Positions 23,291 to 35,537 of a stretch of DNA of 64,000 bases are shown here, one piece after another. Below the pieces are notes generated by a model. That model did no database searches, had not been told where the DNA came from, and was given only the letters and a program-made list of their open reading frames with translations. A program made the position numbers and the translations under genes. Positions within the stretch are counted from its first letter, which is position 1; the number at the start of each line of letters is the position of its first letter. Source of the stretch: Diphasiastrum complanatum (Eukaryota > Streptophyta > Lycopodiopsida > Lycopodiales > Lycopodiaceae). Location of the stretch: contig CM055103.1 in assembly GCA_029204225.1 (NCBI GenBank), positions 19,234,925 to 19,298,924 of the forward strand, read 5' to 3'.

Positions 23291-23384
23291 TTTCAAAGTT
23301 AATTAGTCTAAATTTCATTTGAATAAACACTTTTTGAAAGTGTGAGAAAGTTAGAAGTCGAGTTTGAGTAGATTCAAATTTAAA

Positions 23385-23838
23385 TGTTGGGTACATTGAA
23401 TCTAGACCCAAAAAATAGTAGGATTTACATTTTGGAGAAAAAGCCAAGTGGCCAAATAGGGTTTGGACCTATTATAAAAGGATGTAACTCATGTAGAAGC
23501 ATATCTTCTCTCCTCTCTATCTCATTTCATGCTTATACATGGTTCTCTTGGGTTCTACTATCCATTGGTGCACTATACTTGTGATTGCTTGCAATTCTAC
23601 ATGTAGAATGATCTATATTTGCTATTTTCAGGTTCACACATGTGAAATACAGTAGGTTACTATTGTTATATGGACAATAGTTTCGTTTTATGTTTTGATT
23701 CATGTTTGGTCAAGTTCTATTAGGCTTTGCATTCTATTTTATGTGTAGATGCTGATTTTTCTACATTGGCAAGATTGGTGGAGTAGCTTGTTTTGTAACC
23801 AATAGAAGTGGATCTGAACTGATCCCAAATCTTTCACA
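23385..23838 (+). mobile_element. Copia LTR followed by tRNA-iMet primer site
   Basis: The 454-bp segment starts TGTTGGG and ends CTTTCACA. TATTATAAAAGG near 23470 is the likely TATA. TGGTATCAGAGC lies immediately after it (23839-23850), so this is a 5' LTR by position. The sequence does not resemble what precedes the primer site at 20925, so it belongs to a second Copia element whose interior is not recognisable. Confidence 0.8.
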
Positions 23839-23850
23839 TGGTATCAGAGC

Positions 23851-25929
23851 TTGTGTTTCAGGTTGTGAAGGAGGCAATCACATCTATCAATGATTTAGTA
23901 AAGATATCAAGGCTAGGGCATGCTAGATTGGATTCTACACCAAAATCGAGTTTCTTGCATTTGGATCTTTTGTAAATCAAAACCTTATATAGGTTTATAA
24001 ACTTGATCAATTCCGATTTTTGAATTCACATATTGGATTTGGCCGATTTTTGGATCATTGGAGTAGCCTAAGTGGTGGCTAATAGATTGCATATCAAATT
24101 TTTCGCATTTGCATGTAGATTTGGAATATTCAATTTTTTGTGATTTTGTCATAACACTAATTTTGATTGGATCTCTAGATAGTGAGGTTGCTGGACTTCA
24201 TTTGAGTGTGTTTCAATCTTAGAAAGTGGCAAGATTCATTAGATTGATGATAGATCATAGGTTGATCAAGATTTCATTCCCTAAATTCATTTATGATATG
24301 TTCTTTCACTGCTTGTTCATGATCTAAATTTACCGAGTTAAAAATTCTTGAGAATTCACAACCATTTAGATTCATTTCAGGAACATCCACAACTGGAATA
24401 ACATAAATTGAAAAATTTCATACTCAGAATAATCCAATGCTTCCATTTTATTAATTGTAGAAATCTGATTCATTTTTTTCCTTCTTCTCGTCCGAATAAA
24501 CCTTCGGTTGAAAACCGAGATTGGGTGAAGACATCAATTTGACTTGATTCAAAAGAACCTCCATTTGCTGATCTCTCATCTGATTACAATTATTCATATC
24601 ATTGAATGCCGTTGTACTCAACTGCTGACAAATCACCATATAAGATGGTGCACCTGGATTTGCAGCTTGATTTGAAGTTTATTTGGCCATCTCAATATAT
24701 CTATCCTAGAAATTACTAAATTTAGTTAATATTTGATTAACTCATAGTGAAATATTGTTGACCAAAAACTGACTGAAATTGAATCCAGTATGGTCAAATC
24801 ACTATTTTTTGTCAATTTTATAGACATTACAAAAAATTGGAAAAAAGCTAAAAAATTTGAGTTTTCGCACTTTTTATTTTTATTTTTAAAAATTTTACGT
24901 TTTCTAAAACTTCATAAAAAATCACAGTCAGTTATTAAGCAATCGAAATCGAAAATTCGATTCACTGTTCGATTTTTAATTTTACTTCCTTAATGTCCAT
25001 CAGGCATGCAAAACATGCGACATTAAACTGATTTTTTACTTTACGGAATTTTACGTAAAAATTCAGTTCTACGGAAATTGTCAACTATAAAATCCAGTTT
25101 TGTATCTAACCGTCAGAGTACATGCGTACGACCACTCAAAAAAGATCTAACCCACTCATGCATGTCAGAATCACTCAGAGAAACCTCATGCAGACATTCC
25201 ATGCAAGCACAGTACCTCAAAATAGGAAATTGTCATGCATGCAATAAGAACAATTGGAAATTTTACCAATTTTGCACAAAATTGCAAAACTTCAGATGCT
25301 CATATCTTTAGCTACAGGACACCAAATTGGGTGCTGCAAAGCTCAGTATAGAGGGAGACCCAGTGAAAAAGACAGTTGCCACGTCAGCTTTCCACCTAGG
25401 ACTCACACGTGCGAGTTCAAAACAACCAATTAAGTTGTAGGAGGGTGCACTTTTTCAAGACCAATATGTCCAAAAAACATGCAACCACTCAATCAAGCCT
25501 AAAAGTGATGATCCAAACAGTCTTAAATGGTCTTTAAGAGTTCCATGAAGCCTTCATACAGATCCTATGAAGCAGTATGGGCTAAGAACCATGAATTCTT
25601 GGTTTCTAGAAGTCAAAATTGCTACAAACTTGATGAAATTGAAACATAAGCCTCTACCCATCAAATTACAGGTCTTATAGCTTGCTGGGTAGGTAAAAAG
25701 GAACACAAATCATGCCGGAAAAAACACAGAATGATCCCCTTATGGATTTAGACAAATCCATCCCCCAAAATTCACCAAAATTGGTCAATTTTTGACACTT
25801 TTTGACTTCCTACAAACCCAATTGTTGGAATTCTTGGCTCTAAATTCTAGGATAGCTTCAAAACACTATGATTCATCTTTTCCCAGTTTTAGTTGATGTT
25901 CAACAACCTCCTACCATCCAATTTCATGA
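23851..25929. other. AT-rich sequence without recognisable gene
   Basis: This is probably the decayed leader of the element above plus other transposon debris. A minus-strand frame at 24451-24639 is Gln/Asn-rich but has no motif. No exon is seen. Confidence 0.4.
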
Positions 25930-25943
25930 AAGAACAAGCAGGC

Positions 25944-26129
25944 ATCAAATGTTGAAACTGCAGTGGTTTTGGGCATGTGGCCAACCAATGTCCAAGCGAG
26001 ATTGAAGAAGAAGAAGCGGATGAGGCTCAGATGGTGGAAATGGTGGAAGCACAAGACCTTATGGAGGAGGTTAACTTCATGGAGGATCTCTCTTTGGATG
26101 AACCTACGATGATCAAGGATTCAGATTGA
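25944..26129 (+). pseudogene. Copia gag tail with CCHC zinc knuckle
   Basis: The frame encodes KC-stop-NCSGFGHVANQCPS, a CX2CX4HX4C knuckle with one nonsense codon inside, then an acidic tail (EEEEADEAQMVEMVEAQD) ending at TGA 26127-26129. GATGGAGGAG follows at once as a polypurine tract. Protease to RNase H are deleted. Confidence 0.72.
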
Positions 26130-26790
26130 TGGAGGAGTGTTGAAGATTGAAGGCTAACTGCCTGGAGTCAACCTTCACCTTGATTTCAGGAGTGTCCTTG
26201 CTGCAAATCAGCACCTACTGAAGTTGGTGCAATCATCCACAATCATAGCAACAAACCCTAATTTCAAGAATCACCAGGTGTTAATACCTGTTATGAGGCC
26301 ATTAACTTAGGCTCGGCCTCATGCAAGCACTTAGAATAAATAAGAGCCCATGATTGGGCATTCTATGTGTGTTGTGCAAGAGGTTTCTTGTTAGCGTATG
26401 TGAGAGGACTATGTGACAGTCTCTTGGTGTGATATAGTATGCAACTAGCATAGTTTGTGTTGCGTCTATGTAGCAAGCTGAGTAGTGGAGTGCACCATTA
26501 CCATAGCTAATGTTAGTGGGCTGTGTATAGTGGAGTGTGCCACTAAGTGGAGTGGAATATGCCATTGCTGCAGCTTCTCATATTAGTGTGTTGCTATTGT
26601 ATGCTAGGAGTACAGTTCTAATTCAGCTTCATAGCCTTTGTGTGTGGGCTGCAGATCAGAGTAACATGTCATGTGTTATCTTCGTTCATGAGTTCAGTAA
26701 TTATATCTTGTAAGAATAGTGTATGCTTTGATCTTGTTGTGGCTAATTTCTGAGATGGTTTCTATCTCCCTGTCCAATTCTTATCAACAC
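26130..26790 (+). mobile_element. Copia 3' LTR with polypurine tract
   Basis: The purine tract runs into TGTTGAAGATTG (LTR start at about 26137). A TATA-like AATAAATAAGAG lies near 26334. The likely end is TTATCAACA near 26790. The LTR contains three diverged GTGGAGTGYRCCA units at about 26484-26560. Confidence 0.6.
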
Positions 26791-26949
26791 GAATAGAAGA
26801 AGAAGACGACGAAGTTTGAAGGAGGAAGGGACAGATTCGAAGTAAAAGACATAGAGCAGCAACACATAATAAAAATAATAAAAAGATGAACATGCTTTGA
26901 CTTTGGAGGTGAGACCTTCCCAGTTTTGAGGCATCATATACATATATAT

Positions 26950-26975
26950 TAGGGTGGGGCCTTCCCCACCTTAGG
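26950..26975. other. short perfect hairpin
   Basis: GGTGGGG, loop CCTT, CCCCACC, near 26954-26971. No function is assigned. Confidence 0.7.
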
Positions 26976-27120
26976 AACTATCCCCAAGAAGTTCATAGGA
27001 ATCTACACTCTAAAGGGGCTCTAGGCCTTCAAAGGGCAGTTGTCTGCGGGCAACACGTAAGGGGATGTAAAGCCTTTTATGAGGACTTCACATGACATAA
27101 AGCTTTTGTGTTGACTTGCT

Positions 27121-27640
27121 CTAGCCCAGGCACAAGAGCAGCAGATGCAACGGAGCACATCATCTCAGATCGCTGCCCTGAACAATCAAATCCACCACTT
27201 GGAAGATCAAATCAAGCGGATGCAACAAATACCAGCTCCTGATCATTCCCAACATCCACAGTTCAACATCCATCAGCGACCACAAGATGATCAGGGAGAC
27301 GATGGCGTTGGTCCAAGAAATATATTTGACAATTCAACAACAACAGCCACTGCTAGTCACTACCAAGCTCAATAACAAGGTCCTGACTCTCAGAAAAGGA
27401 GGGGGGGCTTCATACCCAAGATCAGGGAGGGACAACTCAACAATCTAATCCATCATCTCCTCCACACTCCAACACCTCTCACCCTCCACACTCTTCCATT
27501 TCAACACCATCTAATCCCCACCAATCTAATCAACACCATCTAATCTGCACCAATCCTACCTCCAAATCCGATTTCCTTGCCTTCTCCCAAAACTCTTCCA
27601 ACATCTCACATCTTCGTCCAACCCTCCACCCCCCATAGTG
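27121..27640 (+). pseudogene. Gln/His-rich coiled-coil fragment, possibly gag
   Basis: The frame 27145-27375 reads a heptad-like stretch (SSQIAALNNQIHHLEDQIKR) followed by His/Gln/Pro-rich text and a stop. After the stop the same region continues as Pro/His/Ser-rich sequence. This composition is common in gypsy gag N-termini but no domain is recognised. Confidence 0.3.
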
Positions 27641-28120
27641 GTACCTTCTGAACGGCATCGGGTGACACCCCACAATCCAAGTCAAGACATGCTGGAGTCC
27701 AATGCCTTTAAGGTCAAGTATCATAAAGAAGAAGAGCGTGGTGGTTTTACCATATCCAATCTCAAGCAAAAAGTTCAAGCATTTGAGCTTCAACCATCCT
27801 GGAGACGGGCCATGCTGTCGGAAAGAGGTGTTGTGAAGATAGGTCTAACTCGAAAAGAAACAAACTCGAAAAGAAATGAGTGAAATAATTTGAGTGTCTA
27901 GAAAGAAAACTTTTCGTGCATGGCAGAATAAACTATCTTCCTCTTTCACAATGCATGACTACACCTATCAATTTCAAACAAAACAATAGTAATAGAAATC
28001 ACGTTTGATTTTATAGTAACTAATTTTGAAATCATCAATACTACAGTAATTACGTAGTCAAACAATAAAGCATTGAATTATTAGACAAAAAATTTGTCGC
28101 AAAATGGTAGACAAATAATT
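27641..28120. other. sequence without recognisable gene
   Basis: The frame 27638-27883 (81 codons) has no recognisable domain. No other structure is seen. Confidence 0.4.
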
Positions 28121-28355
28121 AATCGCAAATAACTACAAAAATGCATACATTCTGAGATGAAGCTGAAGCAATAAAAGATAGTTTTGATTCAGTATGAAAA
28201 CGAAACAGAAGTAAACGAGTACAATAAGTTGCGAATTGAAGTCGCGCACTCTATGCTATCTCTGGGCGGCTAAAATGAAAGTCTAAATTAAGCGCAATCT
28301 CTAAAACAAATCTAAGAAGTGAGCTAGAATGCTCAGGAGTGTTCAAGTTTGCAGG

Positions 28356-28461
<106 letters not shown>

Positions 28462-28703
28462 AACTATTCAAATGCTTCTTGATTGATAACTTTTGATAAT
28501 TGAAACTGTATGAATATGAACAACTATATATACTAAGCAATTAGGTTGTCAAATGCGATCGCCAGTTGGCTCGTGATCCGTTGGCATCAATCCGGTTCCT
28601 TGTCATTGATTACTGATAAGCGGTGGAAATTGGCCGTAAACAGTCTGTCTGCATAAATGAACCAAACTGTCACTTCTGCAGAAATGAACTAAAACAGCCA
28701 TAG

Positions 28704-28913
28704 GCGACACTGTCGCAAAAAGACGACAGTGTCGGGATTTTGCGAAAAAAGTGACAATGCCCTTAAATCTCATTTAGGGTTGTCCCACACTTTGCCAGAG
28801 TCATTTCCTTCACATTTGAGGCTCTTTGGAAAAAGCAAAAAATGCGACACTGCATATTTACTCATAAATCCTGACAGACGACAGTGTCGCTAAATTGCGA
28901 AACGCGACACTAC
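28704..28913. repeat. array of GCGACACTGTCGC dyads in LTR U3
   Basis: The members are GCGACACTGTCGC (28704-28716), CGACAGTGTCG (28724-28734), GCGACACTGC (28844-28853), CGACAGTGTCGC (28879-28890) and GCGACACTAC (28904-28913). The first, second and fourth are dyads around a central base. They lie 180-390 bp upstream of the TATA on the minus strand. Confidence 0.9.
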
Positions 28914-29123
28914 GATTTTACACGAGATTCCTTACATGTGAAAAATGCGAAAAAGGAGACATTGTTGTCAAACTCCGTGTATTTCTGCAGACTGTGTAGG
29001 AACACTTGTAAAACTACAGACTGTGTAAAAACACGGGAAAATTCGCAGAACTGGATAAACAATGGATGAAGATTAAAATCGATTAGTAGATTAGTAAGAA
29101 GGAGAATAATCCAACACTCTCTC

Positions 29124-29975
29124 TTAATCTAAATCCTTGAATGCCTTGACCTTCAAACTTAGTTCTACACAGAATTTTCTATGTGATTCCAAACTTAATG
29201 CTTTGGTAAAAACGTCTGCTGTCATATCTTGCGTTCTACAGTACGGCAATCTAACCTCTTCGTTGAGAACTTTGCTTTTGATAAAGTGATATTTAAGTTC
29301 AACATGCTTACTCCTAGAATGAAATCTAGGGTTGGCTGATAAAGTAATGGCACTTTGATTATCACAAAATAATGTCGTCCGAGCATACTGATTCAGACCG
29401 ATATTTGAGAGCAAATTCCTCAACCAAATTGCTTCCTTTTTAGCTTGAGAGGTTGCGATATACTCTGATTCAGTGGAAGATAGAGCTATCGAAGATTGCC
29501 TGCGACTGTTCCAAGAAACTGAACCATTGTTGAGGAAGAATGTAAATCCGGAAGTGGATTTACGAGTGTCTACATCTCCTGCCCAACTTGCATATGTGTA
29601 ACCACTGAGTAAATTGAGTTTGTCGTTGCCGACTGTTCCATAACAAATGCAAAAATCAATAGTAGCTTGAAGATATCTCATGACTCTAATAAGAGCCTTC
29701 CAATGTGTTATACCAGGATTGGTCATAAACTGACTGAGAGAGCTGGCTGCAAAAGCTATGTCTGGCCTGGTATAGATCATGGCTAAGAGATCCTATAATA
29801 GAATGGTAAGGATACTCATGCATCTGCTGCTTCTCATGAATGTCTGGTTCTTGATAAGAGATGAATACTCTTTATCCATAGCTTCTTTCTAGAGATCTAA
29901 ATCAGGTCGATTGAGTACCTCTTGGATAGATGTCGGTTCCTGAACAAGATAGGCTGCAGACATGTCGATATACCT
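29124..29975 (-). pseudogene. Ty1/Copia reverse-transcriptase/RNase H 3' part
   Basis: The uninterrupted frame 29780-29124 is the end of Copia pol. It has YTRPDIAFA, the RNase H motif SGYTYASWAGDVDTRKSTSG, SSIALSSTESEYIA, LFCDNQSAI, KHVELKYHFI and the C-terminal TKALSLESHRKF. It ends 7 bp before the polypurine tract. Upstream the frame shifts (YPYHSIIGSL), and a deletion joins it to the RT start (EAMDKEYSSLIKNQT near 29860; EEPTS-like text to about 29975). Most of RT is missing. It abuts the extra ORF of the neighbouring gypsy element. Confidence 0.88.
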
Positions 29976-29979
29976 CGGG

Positions 29980-31950
29980 CGCAAAGGGAAGAATTGCGAC
30001 ATGACCGGGACGGGGATTTGTGGTCCGGCTTCTAGCACTTGAGTGGCTGCTTTCTCATAAGCGGTGATGGTCTCTTTTGCCTTTGTCAACTCGGTTGAAG
30101 CAGCTCCTTTGAACCTATCAAAGCGACTTTGGAATCTCTGAAGGGCCACTTTATATGTCTTTTTTTGAATAAATACGCAATCTCCGTCGGTGTGACCGAA
30201 TGATTGGGTATTTGCATTTGCAAATAGGCATCATGCTCAAGAGTGGTCGCATCCAATTCACCTTGAAGCCATGTGCGATCTTGTTCGGCCATTTGTAATT
30301 GCCCCTTCAATAGTTGTACCTGTTGCTTAGCATCTTGCACTGCCTTATCTACATGATCCTGTGCGGTTGTCAGGGCATTTTGCAGGGAGCTGATGTAATT
30401 TTCCAAGCGATCCGCTTGTTGCTGGGCCGACTTCTTTTCACTTTCAGTCTTATCTTCATGTTGTTTGGCTATCTTCAACTCTCGATCCAGCTGGAAAATT
30501 TTCTGGCTGATCAAAGTGTTTTCAAATCCTAGATCAGAGATTCTCTGCTCCATTTTCTTCTTCTTATCTAGCATAGACTAGATCACTTGCCCAAGGCTTG
30601 AAACCAACCCTAGAGCATCACCAGAATCGATGATCGAGGCAACGGCAGTAGCAAGAGGACTTGATGGTACTGTCCTTGGTTGGTGTGGAATAGGTGCCAC
30701 GGTCTCTTCTTCTTAAAAAATATCCTCCTCTTCAAACCCTTCAGGCACTGTGGCGTCAAACTGTTTTGGTGATTTTACAACTGTGTCAACCTGAAGTGTG
30801 GCTGGGCTACCTTGTGCATGGGGTTGCTGGCTGGCATCTTCGACACCAACAGTAAATTCATGGATATGTCTGAATCCTCTTCCAGGGGATTGGGATTCAA
30901 AGGGCGCTGCGCTCTAGGGCATTTCAAAGATTTCGGTGGCCCCAAGGGGGTCAGAATCATCGAACATATCCATAAAGAACTGTGTGTTGGCTGAGGTGGC
31001 TTCGATGTGCAAAGGTGAGGCGGCCTGGGCAGTTGTGATGGGAATGGTAGGCCCAATGGTTACAGACTGTCCTTGTATGGGAGGAGAGGTGAGAGAAGCA
31101 TCAGAGGCTAGGGGGATGGGGTGCAACGTCGTGACACGGAAGGCGAGCCAAGAATTACGATCTCGCTGCGTGGACGACGACGACTATGAGATCTTGAGGC
31201 CTGATGGAATGATTCTGCCAGTGCTTCTTCATGAACTGAAAGCACAGAATCCAGGTGGAAGCCATGGATTTTGTTTTCTAAGTGAAAAGCGGCTACGAGG
31301 GACAATAAAGAGCCAGCAGCAAACTGTTGCTTAGTATTGACCTTAATAGCTCACTTGAGCTCACCGGAAATAGTCTTGAACCAATTATATGGTTCAGGAG
31401 GGGCTTTGGCCAACTTAGTGTGGGATTCCACTATCCTGTGAAGGATTTGAAATGCGATGCAACCTATCCTGAGGTTGCCAACCATCAGGAAATTATTCAA
31501 TAGTTGGACAGCTGCGTGGATGGAAGGCTCAGTGATGGCTTCCAAAAGGTAGCCATCATTGGTCCAGTGTAGATCGTTGGTGAGGTCAATAAATGGCTTG
31601 ATGGCCTGTTTGGCGTGCTTGTGATTGGGTGAGGCTTGCGTACAAGATGATATTCCTATAGCTGCAAGTGCGGCGTCAGTGACACGCACTTTGTGTGTGG
31701 CTCCTTGGAAAGTGATATAGAATTTGGATTTCTCTTCCTTCCACGTACTGAAGGCAACAGTGATGAAATCCATATTGATGCGACCCGAAAAGACTCTCTC
31801 ATGAATACCCATTGCAGTGAGCAGAGGCTCCGCAAGGGTCATCCACTGAGTGACCATGCTTGTGCTAGGAAGAATCATGATGTCCGTTGCAGATGGGACA
31901 TCACGATGGATAGTATAGCGCGGAGACTGAGAAGTATCGGTAGAAGACAT
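29980..31950 (-). pseudogene. gypsy extra ORF (aORF), N-terminal domain plus coiled coil
   Basis: This is the extra reading frame downstream of pol in the minus-strand gypsy. The frame 32028-31351 (more natural start Met at 31950, MSSTDTSQS) encodes a roughly 200-residue domain that I align by eye with the extra ORF at 50185. The shared pattern is a beta-hairpin with F-x-I...G, an A..GI motif, KHA/KD, FI/FL, and LRIGCIAF against NPVCFGVIAY. It resembles the Athila/Ogre extra-ORF family (Pfam Transposase_32) by pattern only. A Pro/Ser/Thr-rich linker in shifting frames follows (31300-30580), then a coiled coil (30574-30086, MLDKKKKMEQRISDL start), which continues in another frame to about 29990, where it fuses with Copia RT text. 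Confidence 0.7.
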
Positions 31951-32183
31951 GATGATCAGAATGGAATTATAAACGCGTGAAAGTGTATCAGAAGGCAATG
32001 CAGAAAATTTGGAAGTCTTTGGTTGCAAGAAAAATTCGCAAGAGCTTCGCTAGCACAAGTGAGGAATGATACGAATTCAGCCAATTTGTGAATTTGGTGG
32101 GTCCATTACACTGAATAGTAGTTTGGCTGATCAGTTCTGAACAAAAATCTGCAAGCATGTGTAAATATAGGCTATAAAAATCT

Positions 32184-32510
32184 CGACGAAGGTTTCTAGA
32201 GATCTGAACCTATCAGGCGAACGTTTTCAAGGGCTGGTGAAGGATGAACCTTCGCCCAAGTACTGTCATAAATGCATTTTTCACAATATGAACCTATGGA
32301 CAACCTAATTTTGATATTTTAAGATCATCTAGCAGGTTGGCGAAGGTTCATAATGAGGTTATGATGTTCGACGAAGGTTCCCAAAATGACATATCATTGA
32401 ACATTCGCCTGTCTAAAAAATTGGATTTTCTCTTGTCAAGAACATTCGCCCAGCTCAATTTAGATAAATCAAGGGTGGATGTATAGTCTGAGAGCTCAGC
32501 GAAGGTTTTT
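32184..32510. repeat. RCGAAGGTTY motif array in pol-aORF spacer
   Basis: Copies and near-copies of GGCGAAGGTTC in both orientations lie near 32185, 32216, 32237, 32251, 32341, 32370, 32400, 32440 and 32499. GGTGAAGG and CCTTCGCC at 32237-32258 face each other as a hairpin. The motif is the same as in the element's 5' leader. Confidence 0.88.
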
Positions 32511-32805
32511 GATACTGTATTGGCCAAATCTGCCCAAATCAGTGATTTTCTAAGTCATTGTCCATAAAAAAATACTATGTTTTCTTTTTTCTTTTTATGC
32601 TGATGACTTCCTGACTTTTGCTCATCAGTCTTTCTTTATTTTTTTGCTTTTCTTTTTGTTTGTTTTTGTTTTGTTTTTGTTTTTTTTTTTAACTGTCTTT
32701 TTCCAAAAAACTCAGCAAATTAAATACTGAAAACAAAAAATTGGAAAACAAATAAAACTAAAAAATATAATGAGATCAGGCTTGCTGAACTGGCGAAGCA
32801 GGCTG
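32511..32805. other. T-rich low-complexity spacer
   Basis: Plus-strand T-runs with CTTTT and GTTTT steps (32580-32700) lie between integrase and the motif array. No ORF is seen. Confidence 0.7.
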
Positions 32806-33726
32806 TCATAACTTGCGTAATCGACTGTCATTAACCGGAGTATCAAATCGTTTTCCATCCAAGTGCTCAAGAATTATTGCGCCATAGTTCAAGATTTCCT
32901 TCACTTTATACGGGCCTTCCCCAATAAACTTCAACTTACCCTTGATCAGCTTGGTTTTGTACATCAATGCAAGATCTCCTGCTTTCAGATCTTTCTTGTG
33001 CAAACGACGATCGTGCCATGCCTTGCGGCGGCCTTTCTCTGCCGCAAAGGCATGAACTGCCATCAATCGGGTTTCACATAATTTGTGCAACGCTTCATGA
33101 CGGAGTTGTAAGGACATATCATCATTTAAGCGTTCCATCATTGCTATGCGTAAAGATGGGATTAAAATTTCAATTGGCATAACAACATCTTGACCATAAA
33201 CTAGTTGAAAAGGTGTTTGATTTGTACTATTTTTGTAAGCCTTTCTGAATGCCCATAATGTTGCATACAGTTTATGTTCCCAATCGGACCGACTTGTTTC
33301 AACTGTCTTTGTCACAATGGTGCACAGAATCTTATTGGAAGATTCAGCTTGGCCATTCCCTCTGGGATAATAGGGAGTACTAAATCTGTGTATAACGAAA
33401 AAATCTTCCAGTAAACACTTTATTGTTTGATTAACAAAGTGTGTACCTCGGTCACTGACAATTTCGATCGGACATCCAAATCTGATTATAATATTTTCAT
33501 ATAGAAACTTGGCCATAGATTTCGCATCAGCCACTTTGACAGCTTTGGCTTCAACCCACTTGGTCATATGATCAGTTGCGACGATAATGTATCGGGCCTG
33601 AGATCCTTGCGCGGCAGGATGAATAGGACCAACATAATCCAGTCCCCATTTTTCAAACAGTGCTTGCGATAAAATCGGATGTAAGGGTTCAAATTTTGTT
33701 GAGTAGGCCGTCGTGCTCACTGGCAA
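32806..33726 (-). CDS. Ty3/gypsy integrase, catalytic triad intact
   Basis: The 306-codon open frame covers the integrase core and C-terminal domain of a plant gypsy polyprotein. The DDE residues are visible: Asp in WGLDYVGP (about residue 30), Asp in VSDRGTHFVNQ (about 96) and Glu in GNGQAESSNK (about 132). The C-terminal part has KAWHDRRL and GEGPYKV, and no chromodomain is seen. An H2C2 zinc-binding remnant (GQLYHRGSDNVLRRC) lies just upstream in another frame (about 33900), partly deleted. Reverse transcriptase and RNase H are absent between protease and integrase, so the element is not autonomous. The Met at 33726 is not a real start, since this is part of a polyprotein. Confidence 0.93.
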   Translation of the reverse strand: MPVSTTAYSTKFEPLHPILSQALFEKWGLDYVGPIHPAAQGSQARYIIVATDHMTKWVEAKAVKVADAKSMAKFLYENIIIRFGCPIEIVSDRGTHFVNQTIKCLLEDFFVIHRFSTPYYPRGNGQAESSNKILCTIVTKTVETSRSDWEHKLYATLWAFRKAYKNSTNQTPFQLVYGQDVVMPIEILIPSLRIAMMERLNDDMSLQLRHEALHKLCETRLMAVHAFAAEKGRRKAWHDRRLHKKDLKAGDLALMYKTKLIKGKLKFIGEGPYKVKEILNYGAIILEHLDGKRFDTPVNDSRLRKL

Positions 33727-34483
33727 ACATCACATGTCTAAATAAAATTTTTTGTGTCCTTATGAAGCGTAGTCCACCAACAACCAGATTGCAAAAGTTT
33801 GCGAATAGTAATATCTGTAGAGAAAACACGATTAAATCTGATACTTCATACAATAAAACACATCTTCGTAAAACATTATCTGATCCACGATGGTACAATT
33901 GTCCTGCAATTAATTGATAAGGTTGAGTCTTATGAATCAATTGTCTCTTCTGTACTTTTGTCAAAGAGTTCTGGCATATCATGTTGGACTACATTTGCCT
34001 GTTCTTTTTTGAAATAACTTGTCTTGGATCTTCTTTTAGCCTTCTTAGCAGGAATTGATCGTGAGTGATGACTTTTGGGATGATAAATCTTTCTTCACAG
34101 GTGAAGACTTCCTAGACGATGATGTCTTGCTGGAAATCTAGCTTGAAGGATTATTCTTGACTTTTCCTTTGCCTTTATCCAATAGAGGTGGCACTTCCTT
34201 TGAATCGATCTTGAGGGGGATTTTCCCATTTCAGGACCGTATTATAGTGTTTCTTAGCTTGTTTCTTGGTTATCGAACCTGTGATCCTGCCTCTCTTCAA
34301 TATAACTACATTGGGCGGTTTGATTGTTGGTTCATCAGGAATGTTACGCACTCCAAATATGGTCGGATCCATGTGATGTAGAATTCGTTCATCTGTAAGT
34401 TCTGCATTGCCATCATAAGTTAAGGCATGGCTCACTGGTATGAGATCATCCTCAATTGGATCTGGTATAGGTTTTGTTGATAT
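33727..34483 (-). pseudogene. gypsy H2C2 remnant and pol linker
   Basis: It contains the integrase zinc-finger remnant (33982-33870) and a frame at 34435-34175 with LTDERILHHMDPTIFGVR and KRGRITGS, text typical of the protease-RT linker. Reverse transcriptase is missing between them. A Ser/Lys-rich stretch near 34050-34160 has no identity. Confidence 0.65.
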
Positions 34484-35431
34484 TCAAGCTACATTCAGCA
34501 CATTTAGTGGAAACGTGATTGGTGTATCCAAAGTTTGATCTAATAAGAAAATCTCGCTCAAATCCGATTGAATATCTTGTTGACACATATATCCTGCTGT
34601 ACAATCAATTGTTGCAAGAGCTTCATTCCAATTGACAGTATCCATTTGAGAATCGTAGTGAACTCCCAATTTTTTCTCTGGTCGATCACAAGTGTGATTC
34701 GTTGTTGATGAATCATCATCTGCTTTTTGAACCACTGGTTTGATAGTCCAAGTCATAGGATCAACTTTAGCTGCACGTTCACAATTTTCAAAAGTGATTT
34801 TTCCGGTACCCCAGTTATGAATTACTTGTGCAACTCGTAACCATGGACGTCCTAATAGAACTTGGTAGACATTTGGTGCTTCTGTTATGTCCATCATGAC
34901 GAAAGTAATGACGAACTATACTCCTGCAATCCTGACATGTATATCTTCCACCATTCCTCGTGGACGAACTGTCGTTTGATTCGCTAGCTTAATAGCAAAA
35001 GTAACAGGCTTAATCTTTGTAAGTCCCCATTTTGTACATAGCTTTGTAGAAATCAGGTTAACTCTTGAACCACCATTTATCACGGTTGTTTCTTTAGAAA
35101 ATTGTCTATGTTGTATCGGCAGAGTGATATTCTTTTGTTCACTTTCCCAAGCGGCTCCAACATGGAATACATTGTTAGATTCTTCAAATACAGTACAAAA
35201 AAGTGGCTCCTGGTGGACTTCTAGTTCTTCTTGAGCTAACTTTTGCGCTAAGACTTCTTTAGCTTTTGGCACCAGCTTTAGGAACTCTCCCAATGAAATA
35301 TTGATCTTGCTAGACAAAATGTTCATGAGTAATTCCGTATGCGGTGCTTTCGGTTCAATCATCTTGAAGGGTTCTTCATGATGATGTAATTGATCATTCA
35401 TATCCGTACATAAATTTCTTGGAGGCTGCAA
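34484..35431 (-). pseudogene. gypsy aspartic protease region
   Basis: The frame 35431-34916 ends in the protease fold, with VINGGSRVNLIS where functional enzymes have D-[ST]-G. The catalytic Asp appears as Asn. After one TAG stop the same protein continues at 34897-34484 with VYQVLLGRPWL, the conserved C-terminal protease motif, followed by a Cys-containing linker. The two lesions indicate a dead protease. Confidence 0.8.
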
Positions 35432-35537
35432 TGGTGAAGACCGAACTTCAGCTGTTACTTTAGCAGCTTCAAGTTCCTCTTCTTCTTGCAGATGTTTAAT
35501 CCACTATGTCATATCCTGATATTTTCATTTTTCTGCA

